Notes under the pieces: model-generated
The model's database searches: none
The model's input: only the letters and a program-made list of their open reading frames with translations
Told to the model about the DNA's origin: nothing
Part shown: piece after piece, positions 32,953 to 41,755 of the stretch
Numbering within the stretch: position 1 is the stretch's first letter
Layout of the letters: each line of letters begins with the position of its first letter
Source: Zoogloeaceae bacterium G21618-S1
GTDB lineage: Bacteria > Pseudomonadota > Gammaproteobacteria > Burkholderiales > Rhodocyclaceae
Direction: 5' to 3'
Assembly (NCBI GenBank): GCA_027214125.1
Contig: JAPWHF010000009.1
Span: 124,001 to 188,000, forward strand
DNA: 64,000 bases
Program-made: the position numbers and the translations under genes

Positions 32953-35900
32953 ATGTCCGCCCCCCACCCACTGCTCCCCTCCCTCTCGGCCCTGCCCGCC
33001 GCCAAACCCGGCCAACGCGTCGACCTGCCCGCGCTCGCTGGTTCATCCGATGCGCTGGCGATCTCTGCACTGGGTAATGGCACGATGCAGGTCGTGGTGG
33101 TGGCCAACCCGATCGATGCGCAGCGGCTGCGTGACGAGATCCTGTGGTTTGCGCCCAACTTGCGGGTGTGTGTGCTACCGGACTGGGAGACGCTGCCTTA
33201 CGACGCGCTGTCGCCGCACCAGGATCTGGTGTCTGAGCGGCTGGCGACGCTGTATACGATTACGCGGGGCGAGGCGGATGTGGTGCTGGTGCCGGCGTCG
33301 ACGGCGCTGTATCGCATGGCGCCGCCGAGCTTTCTGGCGGCGCATACCTTTTTTGTGAAGCGCGGCGAGCGGATGGATGGGGATGCGTTTCGCGAACAAA
33401 TGACGCTGGCGGGTTATGCGCATGTGACGCAGGTGGTGAGCCCGGGCGAGTACAGCGTGCGCGGGGGCATCATCGATCTGTTTCCGATGGGTTCGACGCT
33501 GCCTTACCGCATTGATCTGTTCGACGACGATGTGGACACCATCCGCACCTTCGACCCGGACACGCAGCGCACGGTGTATCCGGTGGATCAGATTCGCCTC
33601 TTGCCGGCGCGGGAATTTCCGCTCGACGAGGCGGGCCGCACACGCTTTCGCAGTACGTTCCGCGAGACGTTTGAGGGCGACCCGAGCCGGGCCTCCATTT
33701 ACAAAGACGTGTCGAACGGCATCGCTTCGGCGGGCGTCGAGTATTTTCTGCCCCTGTTTTTTGACGACACGGCCACGCTGTTTGATTACCTGCCGACGGC
33801 GTGCCGGGTGTTGCTGCATGGCGATGTGCCAACGGCGATTGCCGACTTCTGGCGCGACACACAGTCACGCTACGACTTGCTCGATGGCGACCGCAGCCGG
33901 CCGGTGATGGCGCCGCGGGCGCTGTTTCTGGACCAGGAGGCGTTCTTCACCCGGCTGGCCGCGCATCCGCGCTTGCAGATTGGCGCGCCGCGCGAGGGCG
34001 AAGTGGCGTCGCTACCGGTGCCGACCGTGGCGGTCGAGCGCAAGGCGAACGATCCGCTGCAGGTGCTCAAACGTTGGCTGGACGGCTTTGACGGACGCGT
34101 GCTGATGCTGGCCGAGTCGGCCGGCCGGCGCGAGACGATGGCGGAGTACTTTGCCGAGTACGACTTGCCCTACACGCAGTGCGACGACCTGGCCGCCTTT
34201 CTGAGCAGTCAGGCACCGCTGTGCCTGTCGGCCGGCCCGCTGACGCGCGGCTTCATCCTGCCCGAGGCGAAGCTGGCGATCCTCACCGAGACCGAGCTTT
34301 ACGCCAACACCGCACGCACCCAGCGCCGGCGCGACGGCGGGCGCAAGGCCACCGTCGAGGGCTGGCTGCGCGATCTGTCGGAGCTGAAGATCGGCGACCC
34401 GGTGGTGCATGTGTCGCATGGTGTGGGCCGCTACCTCGGCCTGGTGCACATGGACCTGGGCGAAGGCGACACCGAGTTTCTGCATCTGGAATACTCGGGC
34501 AGCGACAAGCTGTATGTGCCGGTATCGCAACTGCATGTGATCACTCGCTACGCCGGTGCCGACCCCGAGGCGGTCGACCTGCACCGGCTGGGCTCCGGCC
34601 AGTGGGACAAGGCCAAGAAAAAAGCCGCCCAGCAGGTGCGCGACACCGCCGCCGAGCTGCTGGCGCTGTATGCCCAGCGCGCCGCGCGCACGGGCCATAA
34701 GTTCAGCTTCAAGACACATGACCTCGACGCCTTTGCCGAGGCCTTCGGCTTTGAAGAAACCGCCGACCAGCAAGCGGCCATCGACGCGGTGATCAAGGAC
34801 ATGCAGTCCGGCCGGCCAATGGACCGGCTGGTGTGCGGCGATGTGGGCTTTGGCAAAACCGAAGTCGCCCTGCGCGCGGCCTTCATTGCCGTGGCCGACG
34901 GCAAGCAGGTGGTGGTGCTGTGCCCGACCACGCTACTGGCCGAGCAGCACTACCAGACCTTTGCCGACCGCTTTGCCGACTGGCCGATCAAGATCGCCGA
35001 GCTGTCGCGCTTCAAGAGCGCCAAAGAGCAAACGCAAGCGCTCAAGGAGCTGGACGAAGGCAAGGTGGACATCATCATCGGCACCCATCGCCTGCTGCAA
35101 AAAGACGTGCAGTACAAACGCTTGGGGCTGGTGATCATCGACGAGGAGCACCGTTTCGGCGTGCGCCAGAAAGAGTCGCTCAAGCAGCTGCGCGCCGAGG
35201 TGGACATCCTCACCCTCACCGCCACGCCGATCCCGCGCACGCTGGGTCTGGCGCTGGAGGGGCTGCGCGAGTTTTCGGTGATTGCCACGGCGCCGCAGAA
35301 ACGGCTGTCGATCAAGACCTTTGTGCAGCGCTGGAGCAAAGGCATCATCCGCGAGGCGGTGCTGCGCGAGTTCAAGCGCGGCGGGCAGGTGTACTTCTTG
35401 CACAACGAAGTCGACACCATCGAGAACGTGCGCGACTCACTCACCGAGCTGCTACCCGAGGCGCGCATCGTGGTCGGCCACGGCCAGTTGCCCGAGCGCG
35501 AGCTGGAGCGCGTGATGCGCGACTTCACCCAGCAGCGCGCCAACCTGCTGCTGTGCACCACCATTATTGAAACCGGCATCAACATCCCGACCGCCAACAC
35601 CATCATCATGAACCGCGCCGACCGCTTCGGCCTGGCGCAATTACACCAGCTGCGCGGCCGGGTCGGGCGCTCGCACCACCAGGCCTACGCCTACCTGCTC
35701 ACCGACGCGCACGCCAAGCCGAGCGCACTGGCGCAGAAGCGGCTCGAAGCCATCACGCAGATGGAAGACCTCGGCTCCGGCTTCTTCCTCGCCATGCACG
35801 ACTTAGAGATTCGCGGTGCCGGCGAGGTGCTGGGCGAAAACCAGTCGGGCGAGATCCAGCAGATCGGCTTTTCGCTCTACACCGAGATGCTCAAGCGCGC

Positions 35901-36384
35901 GGTGCGCGACCTGCAAGCCGGCCGCGAGCCGGACCTCACCAAACCGCTGGATGTGGTGTCCGAAATCAACCTGCACAGCCCCGCCCTGCTGCCCAGCGCC
36001 TACTGCGCCGACGTGCAGGAACGCCTCACGCTCTACAAGCGACTGGCCAACACCGACACCGAAGACGAGTTGCGCGACCTGCAGGAGGAGCTGATCGACC
36101 GCTTCGGCGAGATGCCGCCGCAAACCCTGGCGCTGCTTGAGACGCACCGTCTGCGCGTGATGCTCAAGGATATGGACGTGGTGAAGCTGGATGTCTCGGA
36201 GAGCCAGCTGAGCATTCAGTTTGGCGTGGCCGCGCCGATCGACCCGATGAAGGTCATCGGACTCATCCAGAAAGACCGCAACATGCGCATGGCCGGGCAG
36301 GACCGGCTGATCTGCAAGATCCTCGCGCCGACGGTCAAACAGCGCGCGGCGGCGGTGAAAGAACTGCTCAAGCTGATCACCTGA
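32953..36384 (+). CDS. mfd: Transcription-repair coupling factor
   Basis: A 1,143-residue Mfd, which removes RNA polymerase stalled at DNA lesions and recruits UvrA. In order: a UvrB-like N-terminal module, the CarD-like RNA-polymerase-interacting domain (ELKIGDPVVHVSHGVGRYLG, about residue 480), the translocase with Walker A GDVGFGKTEVA (about 629) and Walker B DEEH (about 728), helicase motifs TATPIPRT and QLRGRVGRSHHQAYAYL, and the TRCF C-terminal domain. Length and order are normal. The first in-frame ATG of the conserved region is 32953; no good ribosome binding site is visible. It ends directly against the convergent AraC gene. Confidence 0.97.
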   Translation: MSAPHPLLPSLSALPAAKPGQRVDLPALAGSSDALAISALGNGTMQVVVVANPIDAQRLRDEILWFAPNLRVCVLPDWETLPYDALSPHQDLVSERLATLYTITRGEADVVLVPASTALYRMAPPSFLAAHTFFVKRGERMDGDAFREQMTLAGYAHVTQVVSPGEYSVRGGIIDLFPMGSTLPYRIDLFDDDVDTIRTFDPDTQRTVYPVDQIRLLPAREFPLDEAGRTRFRSTFRETFEGDPSRASIYKDVSNGIASAGVEYFLPLFFDDTATLFDYLPTACRVLLHGDVPTAIADFWRDTQSRYDLLDGDRSRPVMAPRALFLDQEAFFTRLAAHPRLQIGAPREGEVASLPVPTVAVERKANDPLQVLKRWLDGFDGRVLMLAESAGRRETMAEYFAEYDLPYTQCDDLAAFLSSQAPLCLSAGPLTRGFILPEAKLAILTETELYANTARTQRRRDGGRKATVEGWLRDLSELKIGDPVVHVSHGVGRYLGLVHMDLGEGDTEFLHLEYSGSDKLYVPVSQLHVITRYAGADPEAVDLHRLGSGQWDKAKKKAAQQVRDTAAELLALYAQRAARTGHKFSFKTHDLDAFAEAFGFEETADQQAAIDAVIKDMQSGRPMDRLVCGDVGFGKTEVALRAAFIAVADGKQVVVLCPTTLLAEQHYQTFADRFADWPIKIAELSRFKSAKEQTQALKELDEGKVDIIIGTHRLLQKDVQYKRLGLVIIDEEHRFGVRQKESLKQLRAEVDILTLTATPIPRTLGLALEGLREFSVIATAPQKRLSIKTFVQRWSKGIIREAVLREFKRGGQVYFLHNEVDTIENVRDSLTELLPEARIVVGHGQLPERELERVMRDFTQQRANLLLCTTIIETGINIPTANTIIMNRADRFGLAQLHQLRGRVGRSHHQAYAYLLTDAHAKPSALAQKRLEAITQMEDLGSGFFLAMHDLEIRGAGEVLGENQSGEIQQIGFSLYTEMLKRAVRDLQAGREPDLTKPLDVVSEINLHSPALLPSAYCADVQERLTLYKRLANTDTEDELRDLQEELIDRFGEMPPQTLALLETHRLRVMLKDMDVVKLDVSESQLSIQFGVAAPIDPMKVIGLIQKDRNMRMAGQDRLICKILAPTVKQRAAAVKELLKLIT

Positions 36385-37218
36385 TCAGGCGGCGGACGGC
36401 GCTCCTGCCTCGTTTGCCACGCGCGACAAGGCCCGCGACAAGGCCGCCGGGCTCTCGTAGCCGGCCGCCTGCGCTGCCCGCTTGAGGCCGCGCCCCGCTG
36501 CTATTTCACGCCGCGCAATGGTCAGCCGGAAGGCGTTCAGGTAACGCCGTGGGGTAATTCCCAGATTGTCACGGAAGCGCTCGGCAAAAGTGGTGCGCGA
36601 CACGCCGGCGGTTTCGGCCATGGCCTCCAGCGACCACGGCGCCGCCGGCTGCGAATGCACCGCCACCAACGCCCGCGCCAGCCCTGGGTCTGCCAGCCCG
36701 GCGAGCACGCCGCGCGGCAGGATCTGGTTCGACAACAAATGCCGCAGCAGCCCGATCAGCAAAATCTCGCCCGCGTGACTCAGCAACACACCGCCGCCGC
36801 AACGCGGCGACTCAACTTCGAGCGCAATGAGTTGTATGGTTTGCGTGAGCCCCGGCATCGCCGCCGTCATCGGTAAAAACAACGGCGCGTCAAAGGCTTC
36901 GAGCAGCAGCGGCGCCGCCGGGCCGTCAAAAAACGCCTTGGCGCAAAACACCCGACACTGCGTGTCATCGAGCGGTCGCAGCCCGTGCGGCTGGTCATTG
37001 CGAAACACCGCGATCGCCGGCGCACTCAAGGTTTGCGTGCCATCGCAGCCATCAAACTCGACACTGCCGGCCACGACCAGATGCAGGTGCAAGCAATCGG
37101 CAGGCTCGGCCGCCACGGCGGCGGCATCAGCCAGATCACCCATATGGCGGATCTGAATGCGCGGCATCAGGCCGGCCAGAAGAGATGTCAAACGATCAAG
37201 GCGGGGTGCTGTTGGCAT
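36385..37218 (-). CDS. AraC-family transcriptional regulator (cupin-6 type)
   Basis: A 277-residue regulator. The N-terminal part is a cupin-like sensing domain (LHLHLVVAGSVEFDG, AVFRNDQPHGLRPLDD). The C-terminal double HTH lies at about residues 180-270 (WSLEAMAETAGVSRTTFAERFRDN, split as first helix pair; then GYESPAALSRALSRV). Proteins of this type often sense small redox-active or aldehyde compounds and control a neighbouring oxidoreductase. Here the divergent neighbour is a peroxiredoxin-like gene across 89 bp that holds an inverted repeat, so self- and neighbour control is likely. The start at 37218 begins the typical MPTAPRLDRLTSLL sequence. Confidence 0.86.
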   Translation of the reverse strand: MPTAPRLDRLTSLLAGLMPRIQIRHMGDLADAAAVAAEPADCLHLHLVVAGSVEFDGCDGTQTLSAPAIAVFRNDQPHGLRPLDDTQCRVFCAKAFFDGPAAPLLLEAFDAPLFLPMTAAMPGLTQTIQLIALEVESPRCGGGVLLSHAGEILLIGLLRHLLSNQILPRGVLAGLADPGLARALVAVHSQPAAPWSLEAMAETAGVSRTTFAERFRDNLGITPRRYLNAFRLTIARREIAAGRGLKRAAQAAGYESPAALSRALSRVANEAGAPSAA

Positions 37219-37224
37219 AATTTT

Positions 37225-37268
37225 GTACGATCTGCAAACATTTACGGACAAAGTGTTGCATATCGTAC
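37225..37268. promoter_or_regulatory. Inverted repeat in the araC-peroxiredoxin divergent promoter
   Basis: GTACGAT (37225-37231) and ATCGTAC (37262-37268) are perfect inverted copies 30 bp apart, centred between the two divergent start codons. This spacing would suit a dimeric AraC-family regulator bound on both promoters. Binding is inferred. Confidence 0.45.
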
Positions 37269-37307
37269 GCAATACTCCAAGCATCGAATCTCGCTGGAGT
37301 CTAATAA

Positions 37308-37844
37308 ATGCTCGTTCCCCGCCAGGCTGTCCCCCAACTCAAGGTCGCAACACTCGCCGGTGTGCCTTTCGACATTCACACCGACAATGCCGACACCTTC
37401 ACCATGGTGGCCTTCTATCGTGGGCTGCACTGCCCGATCTGCGCCAAATACCTGATGGAGCTTGAGCGCCTGGCCCCCGAATTTGCCGAACGCGGGGTCA
37501 AGACCATCGCGATTTCCAGCGACAGCCAGGAACGCGCTCAGCAAATGGCCGACAAGGTGCAGGCCAATCACCTGCGCTTTGGCTACGATCTGCCGCTGGC
37601 CGTGGCCCGCGACTGGGGTCTGTACATCTCGGCCAGCCGCGGCAAGACCTCGATCGGCATCGATGAACCCAGCCTGTTCAGCGAACCGGGGCTGTTCTTT
37701 GTGCGCCCCGACGGCACGCTGTACTACGGCGCAGTGCAGACCATGCCCTTCGCCCGCCCGCTGTTCTCCGAGCTGCTCGGCGCGATGGATTTCGTGCTCA
37801 AGAACAACTACCCCGCACGCGGCGAGTTCGTTGGCAACATCTGA
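37308..37844 (+). CDS. Peroxiredoxin-like AhpC/TSA family protein
   Basis: A 178-residue thioredoxin-fold protein of the AhpC/TSA group. The active-site region is AFYRGLHCPICAKYL with a CxxC (near residue 44), where classical peroxiredoxins have TxxC. It continues with KTIAISSDSQERAQQMADKV and SEPGLFFVRPDGTLYYGAVQ. It is probably a thiol peroxidase or oxidoreductase acting on peroxides in the cytosol. GGAG stands eight bases before the ATG at 37308. It is divergent from the AraC regulator and followed by a terminator. Confidence 0.85.
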   Translation: MLVPRQAVPQLKVATLAGVPFDIHTDNADTFTMVAFYRGLHCPICAKYLMELERLAPEFAERGVKTIAISSDSQERAQQMADKVQANHLRFGYDLPLAVARDWGLYISASRGKTSIGIDEPSLFSEPGLFFVRPDGTLYYGAVQTMPFARPLFSELLGAMDFVLKNNYPARGEFVGNI

Positions 37845-37872
37845 TATTTACGCTTCACTGCCATCTGGAGAG

Positions 37873-37896
37873 GGTCGTCGAGAGACGGCCTTTTTT
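37873..37896 (+). terminator. Intrinsic terminator after the peroxiredoxin-like gene
   Basis: A 7 bp stem GGTCGTC / GACGGCC (one G-U pair) with loop GAGA is followed by six T. Confidence 0.85.
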
Positions 37897-38032
37897 GCTA
37901 TTCAAGGGGCTTTTTCTGCACACGCACAACGCCCCTTCGTCGGATGACAATCGCGTCGAGGTTTTCCTATCTGACGAATCGATCAAAGGCGCGGTAAACT
38001 ACGCGTTTTTCGCCGCCTGGAAAGAGCGCACC

Positions 38033-39109
38033 ATGACCGTCGCCCAGACAGAAAACCTCAATATCATTGCGCAAGACCACATGCCCTCGCCGGAAGAGGT
38101 GAAGACGCAGGTGCCGATGACCGACGCGGCCACCTTGACGGTACTCGAAGGCCGCCGCGCCTTGCAGGCTATCCTGGATCGCGAAGACCCCCGCCTGTTT
38201 GTGGTGGTCGGCCCCTGCTCGATCCACGATCCGATCGCCGGCCTGGACTATGCCCGCCGCCTGAAGGCGCTCGCCGATGAACTCTCCGACACGCTGATGC
38301 TGGTCATGCGCGTGTATTTTGAAAAGCCGCGCACCGCCACCGGCTGGAAGGGTTACATCAACGACCCCTACATGAACGACTCCTTCCGCATCGATGAAGG
38401 CATGCAGAAGGCACGACAGTTCCTGCTCGACGTCAACGAAATCGGCCTACCCTGCGCCACCGAAGCGCTCGACCCGATCGCGCCTCAGTACTACGGCGAC
38501 CTGATCGCCTGGACCGCCATCGGCGCCCGCACCGCCGAATCGCAAACCCACCGCGAAATGGCCTCGGGCCTATCGACACCCGTCGGCTTCAAGAACGGCA
38601 CCGACGGATCGCTGGACGCCGCCATCAACGGCATCGTCTCGGCGGCCAATCGCCACAGCTTCCTTGGCATCAACGGCCAGGGCCGCTCGGCCATCCTGCG
38701 CACCCGCGGCAACCCCTACGGGCACGTGGTGCTGCGCGGTGGCGGCGGCCGGCCGAACTACGACACCGTGTCGGTCAATCTCGCCGAAAAGGCGCTGGAC
38801 AAGGCCAAGCTGGCGCAAAACGTGGTGGTCGACTGCTCGCACGCCAACTCGTGGAAAAACCCCGAATACCAGCCGCTGGTGCTGCGCGACGTGGTGCACC
38901 AGATCCGCGAGGGCAACCGCTCGGTAGTCGGCGCCATGATCGAGAGCTTCATCGAGGCCGGCAACCAGTCGATCCCGGCCGACCTGTCGCAGCTCAAATA
39001 CGGCTGCTCGGTGACCGACGCCTGCGTAAGCTGGGACACCACGGTCGACATGCTGCGCCATGCCCGCGACATTCTGCGCACCACCTTGCCGACCCGGACC
39101 TCGCCTTGA
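38033..39109 (+). CDS. aroG: 3-deoxy-7-phosphoheptulonate (DAHP) synthase, class I
   Basis: First enzyme of the shikimate pathway; it condenses PEP and erythrose 4-phosphate. The 358-residue protein has the class I motifs LFVVVGPCSIHDP (metal-binding Cys), MRVYFEKPRTATGWKG, SGLSTPVGFKNGTDG, RGGGGRPNYD and VDCSHANSWK. It belongs to the AroF/G/H branch that is feedback-controlled by an aromatic amino acid; which one cannot be told. The start at 38033 is the first ATG of the conserved N-terminus. Its stop codon overlaps the serB start by one base (TGATG). Confidence 0.96.
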   Translation: MTVAQTENLNIIAQDHMPSPEEVKTQVPMTDAATLTVLEGRRALQAILDREDPRLFVVVGPCSIHDPIAGLDYARRLKALADELSDTLMLVMRVYFEKPRTATGWKGYINDPYMNDSFRIDEGMQKARQFLLDVNEIGLPCATEALDPIAPQYYGDLIAWTAIGARTAESQTHREMASGLSTPVGFKNGTDGSLDAAINGIVSAANRHSFLGINGQGRSAILRTRGNPYGHVVLRGGGGRPNYDTVSVNLAEKALDKAKLAQNVVVDCSHANSWKNPEYQPLVLRDVVHQIREGNRSVVGAMIESFIEAGNQSIPADLSQLKYGCSVTDACVSWDTTVDMLRHARDILRTTLPTRTSP

Positions 39110-39939
39110 TGAATCTTGTTGTGCTTGGCACCGACATTGAAACGCCGGTGCTGAAAGACCTGGCGCGCCACTGCGGCGCGCGGGCTATCGAGCAGATCGA
39201 CGCCAGCGCATTCCGGCTCGTCGACGCGCAAACGCGCGACGGCATTGCCGCGCTATGCGACGCGGCGGGTGTGGATTTTGCCTTTGTGCCGGCCGGCCGA
39301 CGCCTGAACGACTTTGGCCTGTTCGTGACCGACATGGATTCCACGCTGATCGACATCGAGTGCATCGACGAGATCGCCGACCAGTGCGGCAAAAAGAGCC
39401 AGGTCGCCGAAATCACGGAAGCGGCCATGCGGGGCGAAATCGACTTTCGCGAATCGCTCAATCGCCGCGTCGCCCTGCTCGAAGGCCTGGACGCCAGCGC
39501 GCTGGACACGGTGTACCGCGAGCGACTGCAGCTCAACCCCGGCGCGCGCGAGTTGATCGGCGCGCTCAAGGCGGCAGGCATCGTCACCGTGCTGGTCTCG
39601 GGTGGCTTTACTTACTTCACCGAACGCCTCAAGGCCGAGCTCGGTTTTGACCACGCCTACGCCAACACGCTTGAACGGGTCGACGGCAAGCTCACCGGTC
39701 GTGTCTGCGGCCCGGTGGTCGACGCGCAAGCCAAAGCCGATCACCTCACCCGCATCCGCAATCAGCTCGACCTGCCGGCCGACCGCGTCATCGCCGCCGG
39801 CGACGGTGCCAACGACCTGCCCATGTTCCGTGCCGCCGGCTTCGGCGTGGCCTACAAGGCCAAACCGGTGCTGCGCGCGCAGGCCGATTGCAGTCTGAAT
39901 CACAGCGGTTTGGACGCAATACTCAAACTGTTCGCCTGA
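39109..39939 (+). CDS. serB: Phosphoserine phosphatase
   Basis: Last step of serine synthesis; it hydrolyses O-phosphoserine. The 276-residue protein has an N-terminal ACT-like half, then the HAD phosphatase core: DMDSTLIDIECIDEIA (motif I, nucleophile Asp), VLVSGGFTYFTERL (motif II) and AAGDGANDLPMF (motif III/IV). Its start codon shares a base with the aroG stop, so translation is coupled. Length and motifs are normal for SerB. Confidence 0.96.
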   Translation: MNLVVLGTDIETPVLKDLARHCGARAIEQIDASAFRLVDAQTRDGIAALCDAAGVDFAFVPAGRRLNDFGLFVTDMDSTLIDIECIDEIADQCGKKSQVAEITEAAMRGEIDFRESLNRRVALLEGLDASALDTVYRERLQLNPGARELIGALKAAGIVTVLVSGGFTYFTERLKAELGFDHAYANTLERVDGKLTGRVCGPVVDAQAKADHLTRIRNQLDLPADRVIAAGDGANDLPMFRAAGFGVAYKAKPVLRAQADCSLNHSGLDAILKLFA

Positions 39940-39958
39940 TGCCCGTTTTGTGCCGCGC

Positions 39959-41755
39959 ATGGCTTGGCGGGTAGTTGTGACCGCGCCCGCCACTTTCTTC
40001 GCCCCCTCACCCATTGCCTTGTTTGACGACAATCTCGGCGATGGCCTGTCGCGCCTGATGTCCGAGCCGGTCGAGATACTGTGCTGCACCTCGCCGGACA
40101 CGCTGACCGACACGCTGGCGCGGATCGAAGCGGCGCAGGCGACCGGGCATTGGGTGGCGATCGCCGCCGCCTATGAACTCGGCTATGTGCTTGAACCCCG
40201 GCTCGCGCCGCAGCGCCCGGCCAGCGACACACCGCTACTGCAGGCCTGGGTCTTTGCGCGCTGCGATGCATTTGACAACGCAGCCACCGACACCTGGCTG
40301 AACGCGCAAGACAGCGCGCAGCCGACCGGACTGATCGAGCTGGAGGCCCAGCTCAGCCGCAAACGCTACCTCGCTGCCATCGGCCAGATCAAAGCCTACA
40401 TTGCCGACGGCGACTGCTACCAGGCGAACTTCACCTTTGCGTTCAGCGCCCGCGCTTTCGGCGACCCGTACCGTCTCTACCAGCGCTTGCGCGCGGCCCA
40501 GCCGGTGCACTACGGCGCACTGATTTTGCACCCCGACGGCGGCCTGATGTCGCGCTCTCCCGAGCTGTTTGTGCATCGACGCGGCGACACGCTGACCTGC
40601 AAACCGATGAAGGGCACCGCCCCCATCGACGAGCCGCCCAGCGCGCTGACCGCCAGCGAAAAGAACCGCGCCGAGAACCTGATGATTGTGGACCTGATCC
40701 GCAACGATCTCGGCCGACTCGCCCCGCCGGGCGGCGTAAAGGTGCCGGTGCTGTTCGAAGCCGAGCCCTATCGCACACTATGGCAAATGACCTCCACCGT
40801 AACAGCCAGCCCGGTTGATGCACCGCTGGGCGAGATTCTGCGGGCACTGTTTCCTTGCGGCTCGGTGACCGGCGCGCCAAAGATTCGCGCCATGGAAATT
40901 CTGCGTACGCTCGAAACCGGCCCGCGCGGCATTTACTGCGGCGCCATCGGCTGGATCGCACCCAATGGCGATTTCAGCTTCAATGTGCCGATCCGCACGC
41001 TGGCCATTGCGCCCTCGGGCGCGCTGCATTGCCATACCGGGAGCGGCATCGTGAACGACTCAGACCCCGTCGGCGAATGGGATGAGTGCCTGCTCAAACT
41101 GCGCTTTTTGCAGCAACTGCCGGCCGACATCCGGCTCATCGAAACCCTGCGCTGCGAGGGCGGCAGTGACGACGCTTACCCATGGCTGGACGATCACCTG
41201 ACCCGCCTGAGCGAATCGGCCGCGTCGCTCGGTTTTGCCTGCGATGTTGACGCCATTTGCGATGCACTTCTGAACACCGCGCGGACACTGAACGGCACGC
41301 ATCGTGTAAGGCTCTGCCTGAGCCAAACAGGCGACATTGCCATCACCCACGAAGCCCTTGCGCCCTTGAGTGGTGCGCAAACCGTCTCACTCTCGGCACA
41401 GGCGATCGACAGCGAAAACCCGCTGCTGGCGCACAAAACCACGGCACGCGGCATCTACGCCACCGAGCTTCCGCGCGCCATCGCCGCCGGCCATTTCGAT
41501 ACGCTGTTTTTCAACGAGAACGACGAGCTCGCCGAAGGCTGCCGGAGCAACGTGTTTGTCCAGATCGACGGCCAGGTGTTCACGCCACCCGCGCGCGCCG
41601 GACTGCTCAACGGCATCTGCCGCCGACGCGAACTGCGCAGCGGCGGCGTCACCGAGCGCACCATAACGCGCACCGAGCTGTTGCGCGCTGAGCGGATCTG
41701 GCTGGGCAATGCCCTGCGCGGCCGCATCGAAGTCCGCTTGGTCGGTCAGCCCTAA
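39959..41755 (+). CDS. pabBC: Fused aminodeoxychorismate synthase component I and aminodeoxychorismate lyase
   Basis: A 598-residue bifunctional enzyme of p-aminobenzoate and folate synthesis. Residues about 1-370 are the chorismate-binding PabB part (KRYLAAIGQIKAYIADGDCYQ, KPMKGTAPI, DLIRNDLGR, SVTGAPKIRAM, HTGSGIVNDSDP). Residues about 390-598 are a class IV aminotransferase fold with PabC activity (LLAHKTTARGIY with the PLP lysine, NENDELAEGCRSNVF). An in-frame GTG at 39950 is an alternative start. It follows serB by 19 bp and its end overlaps the convergent fdsA gene by four bases. No PabA amidotransferase is nearby. Confidence 0.93.
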   Translation: MAWRVVVTAPATFFAPSPIALFDDNLGDGLSRLMSEPVEILCCTSPDTLTDTLARIEAAQATGHWVAIAAAYELGYVLEPRLAPQRPASDTPLLQAWVFARCDAFDNAATDTWLNAQDSAQPTGLIELEAQLSRKRYLAAIGQIKAYIADGDCYQANFTFAFSARAFGDPYRLYQRLRAAQPVHYGALILHPDGGLMSRSPELFVHRRGDTLTCKPMKGTAPIDEPPSALTASEKNRAENLMIVDLIRNDLGRLAPPGGVKVPVLFEAEPYRTLWQMTSTVTASPVDAPLGEILRALFPCGSVTGAPKIRAMEILRTLETGPRGIYCGAIGWIAPNGDFSFNVPIRTLAIAPSGALHCHTGSGIVNDSDPVGEWDECLLKLRFLQQLPADIRLIETLRCEGGSDDAYPWLDDHLTRLSESAASLGFACDVDAICDALLNTARTLNGTHRVRLCLSQTGDIAITHEALAPLSGAQTVSLSAQAIDSENPLLAHKTTARGIYATELPRAIAAGHFDTLFFNENDELAEGCRSNVFVQIDGQVFTPPARAGLLNGICRRRELRSGGVTERTITRTELLRAERIWLGNALRGRIEVRLVGQP

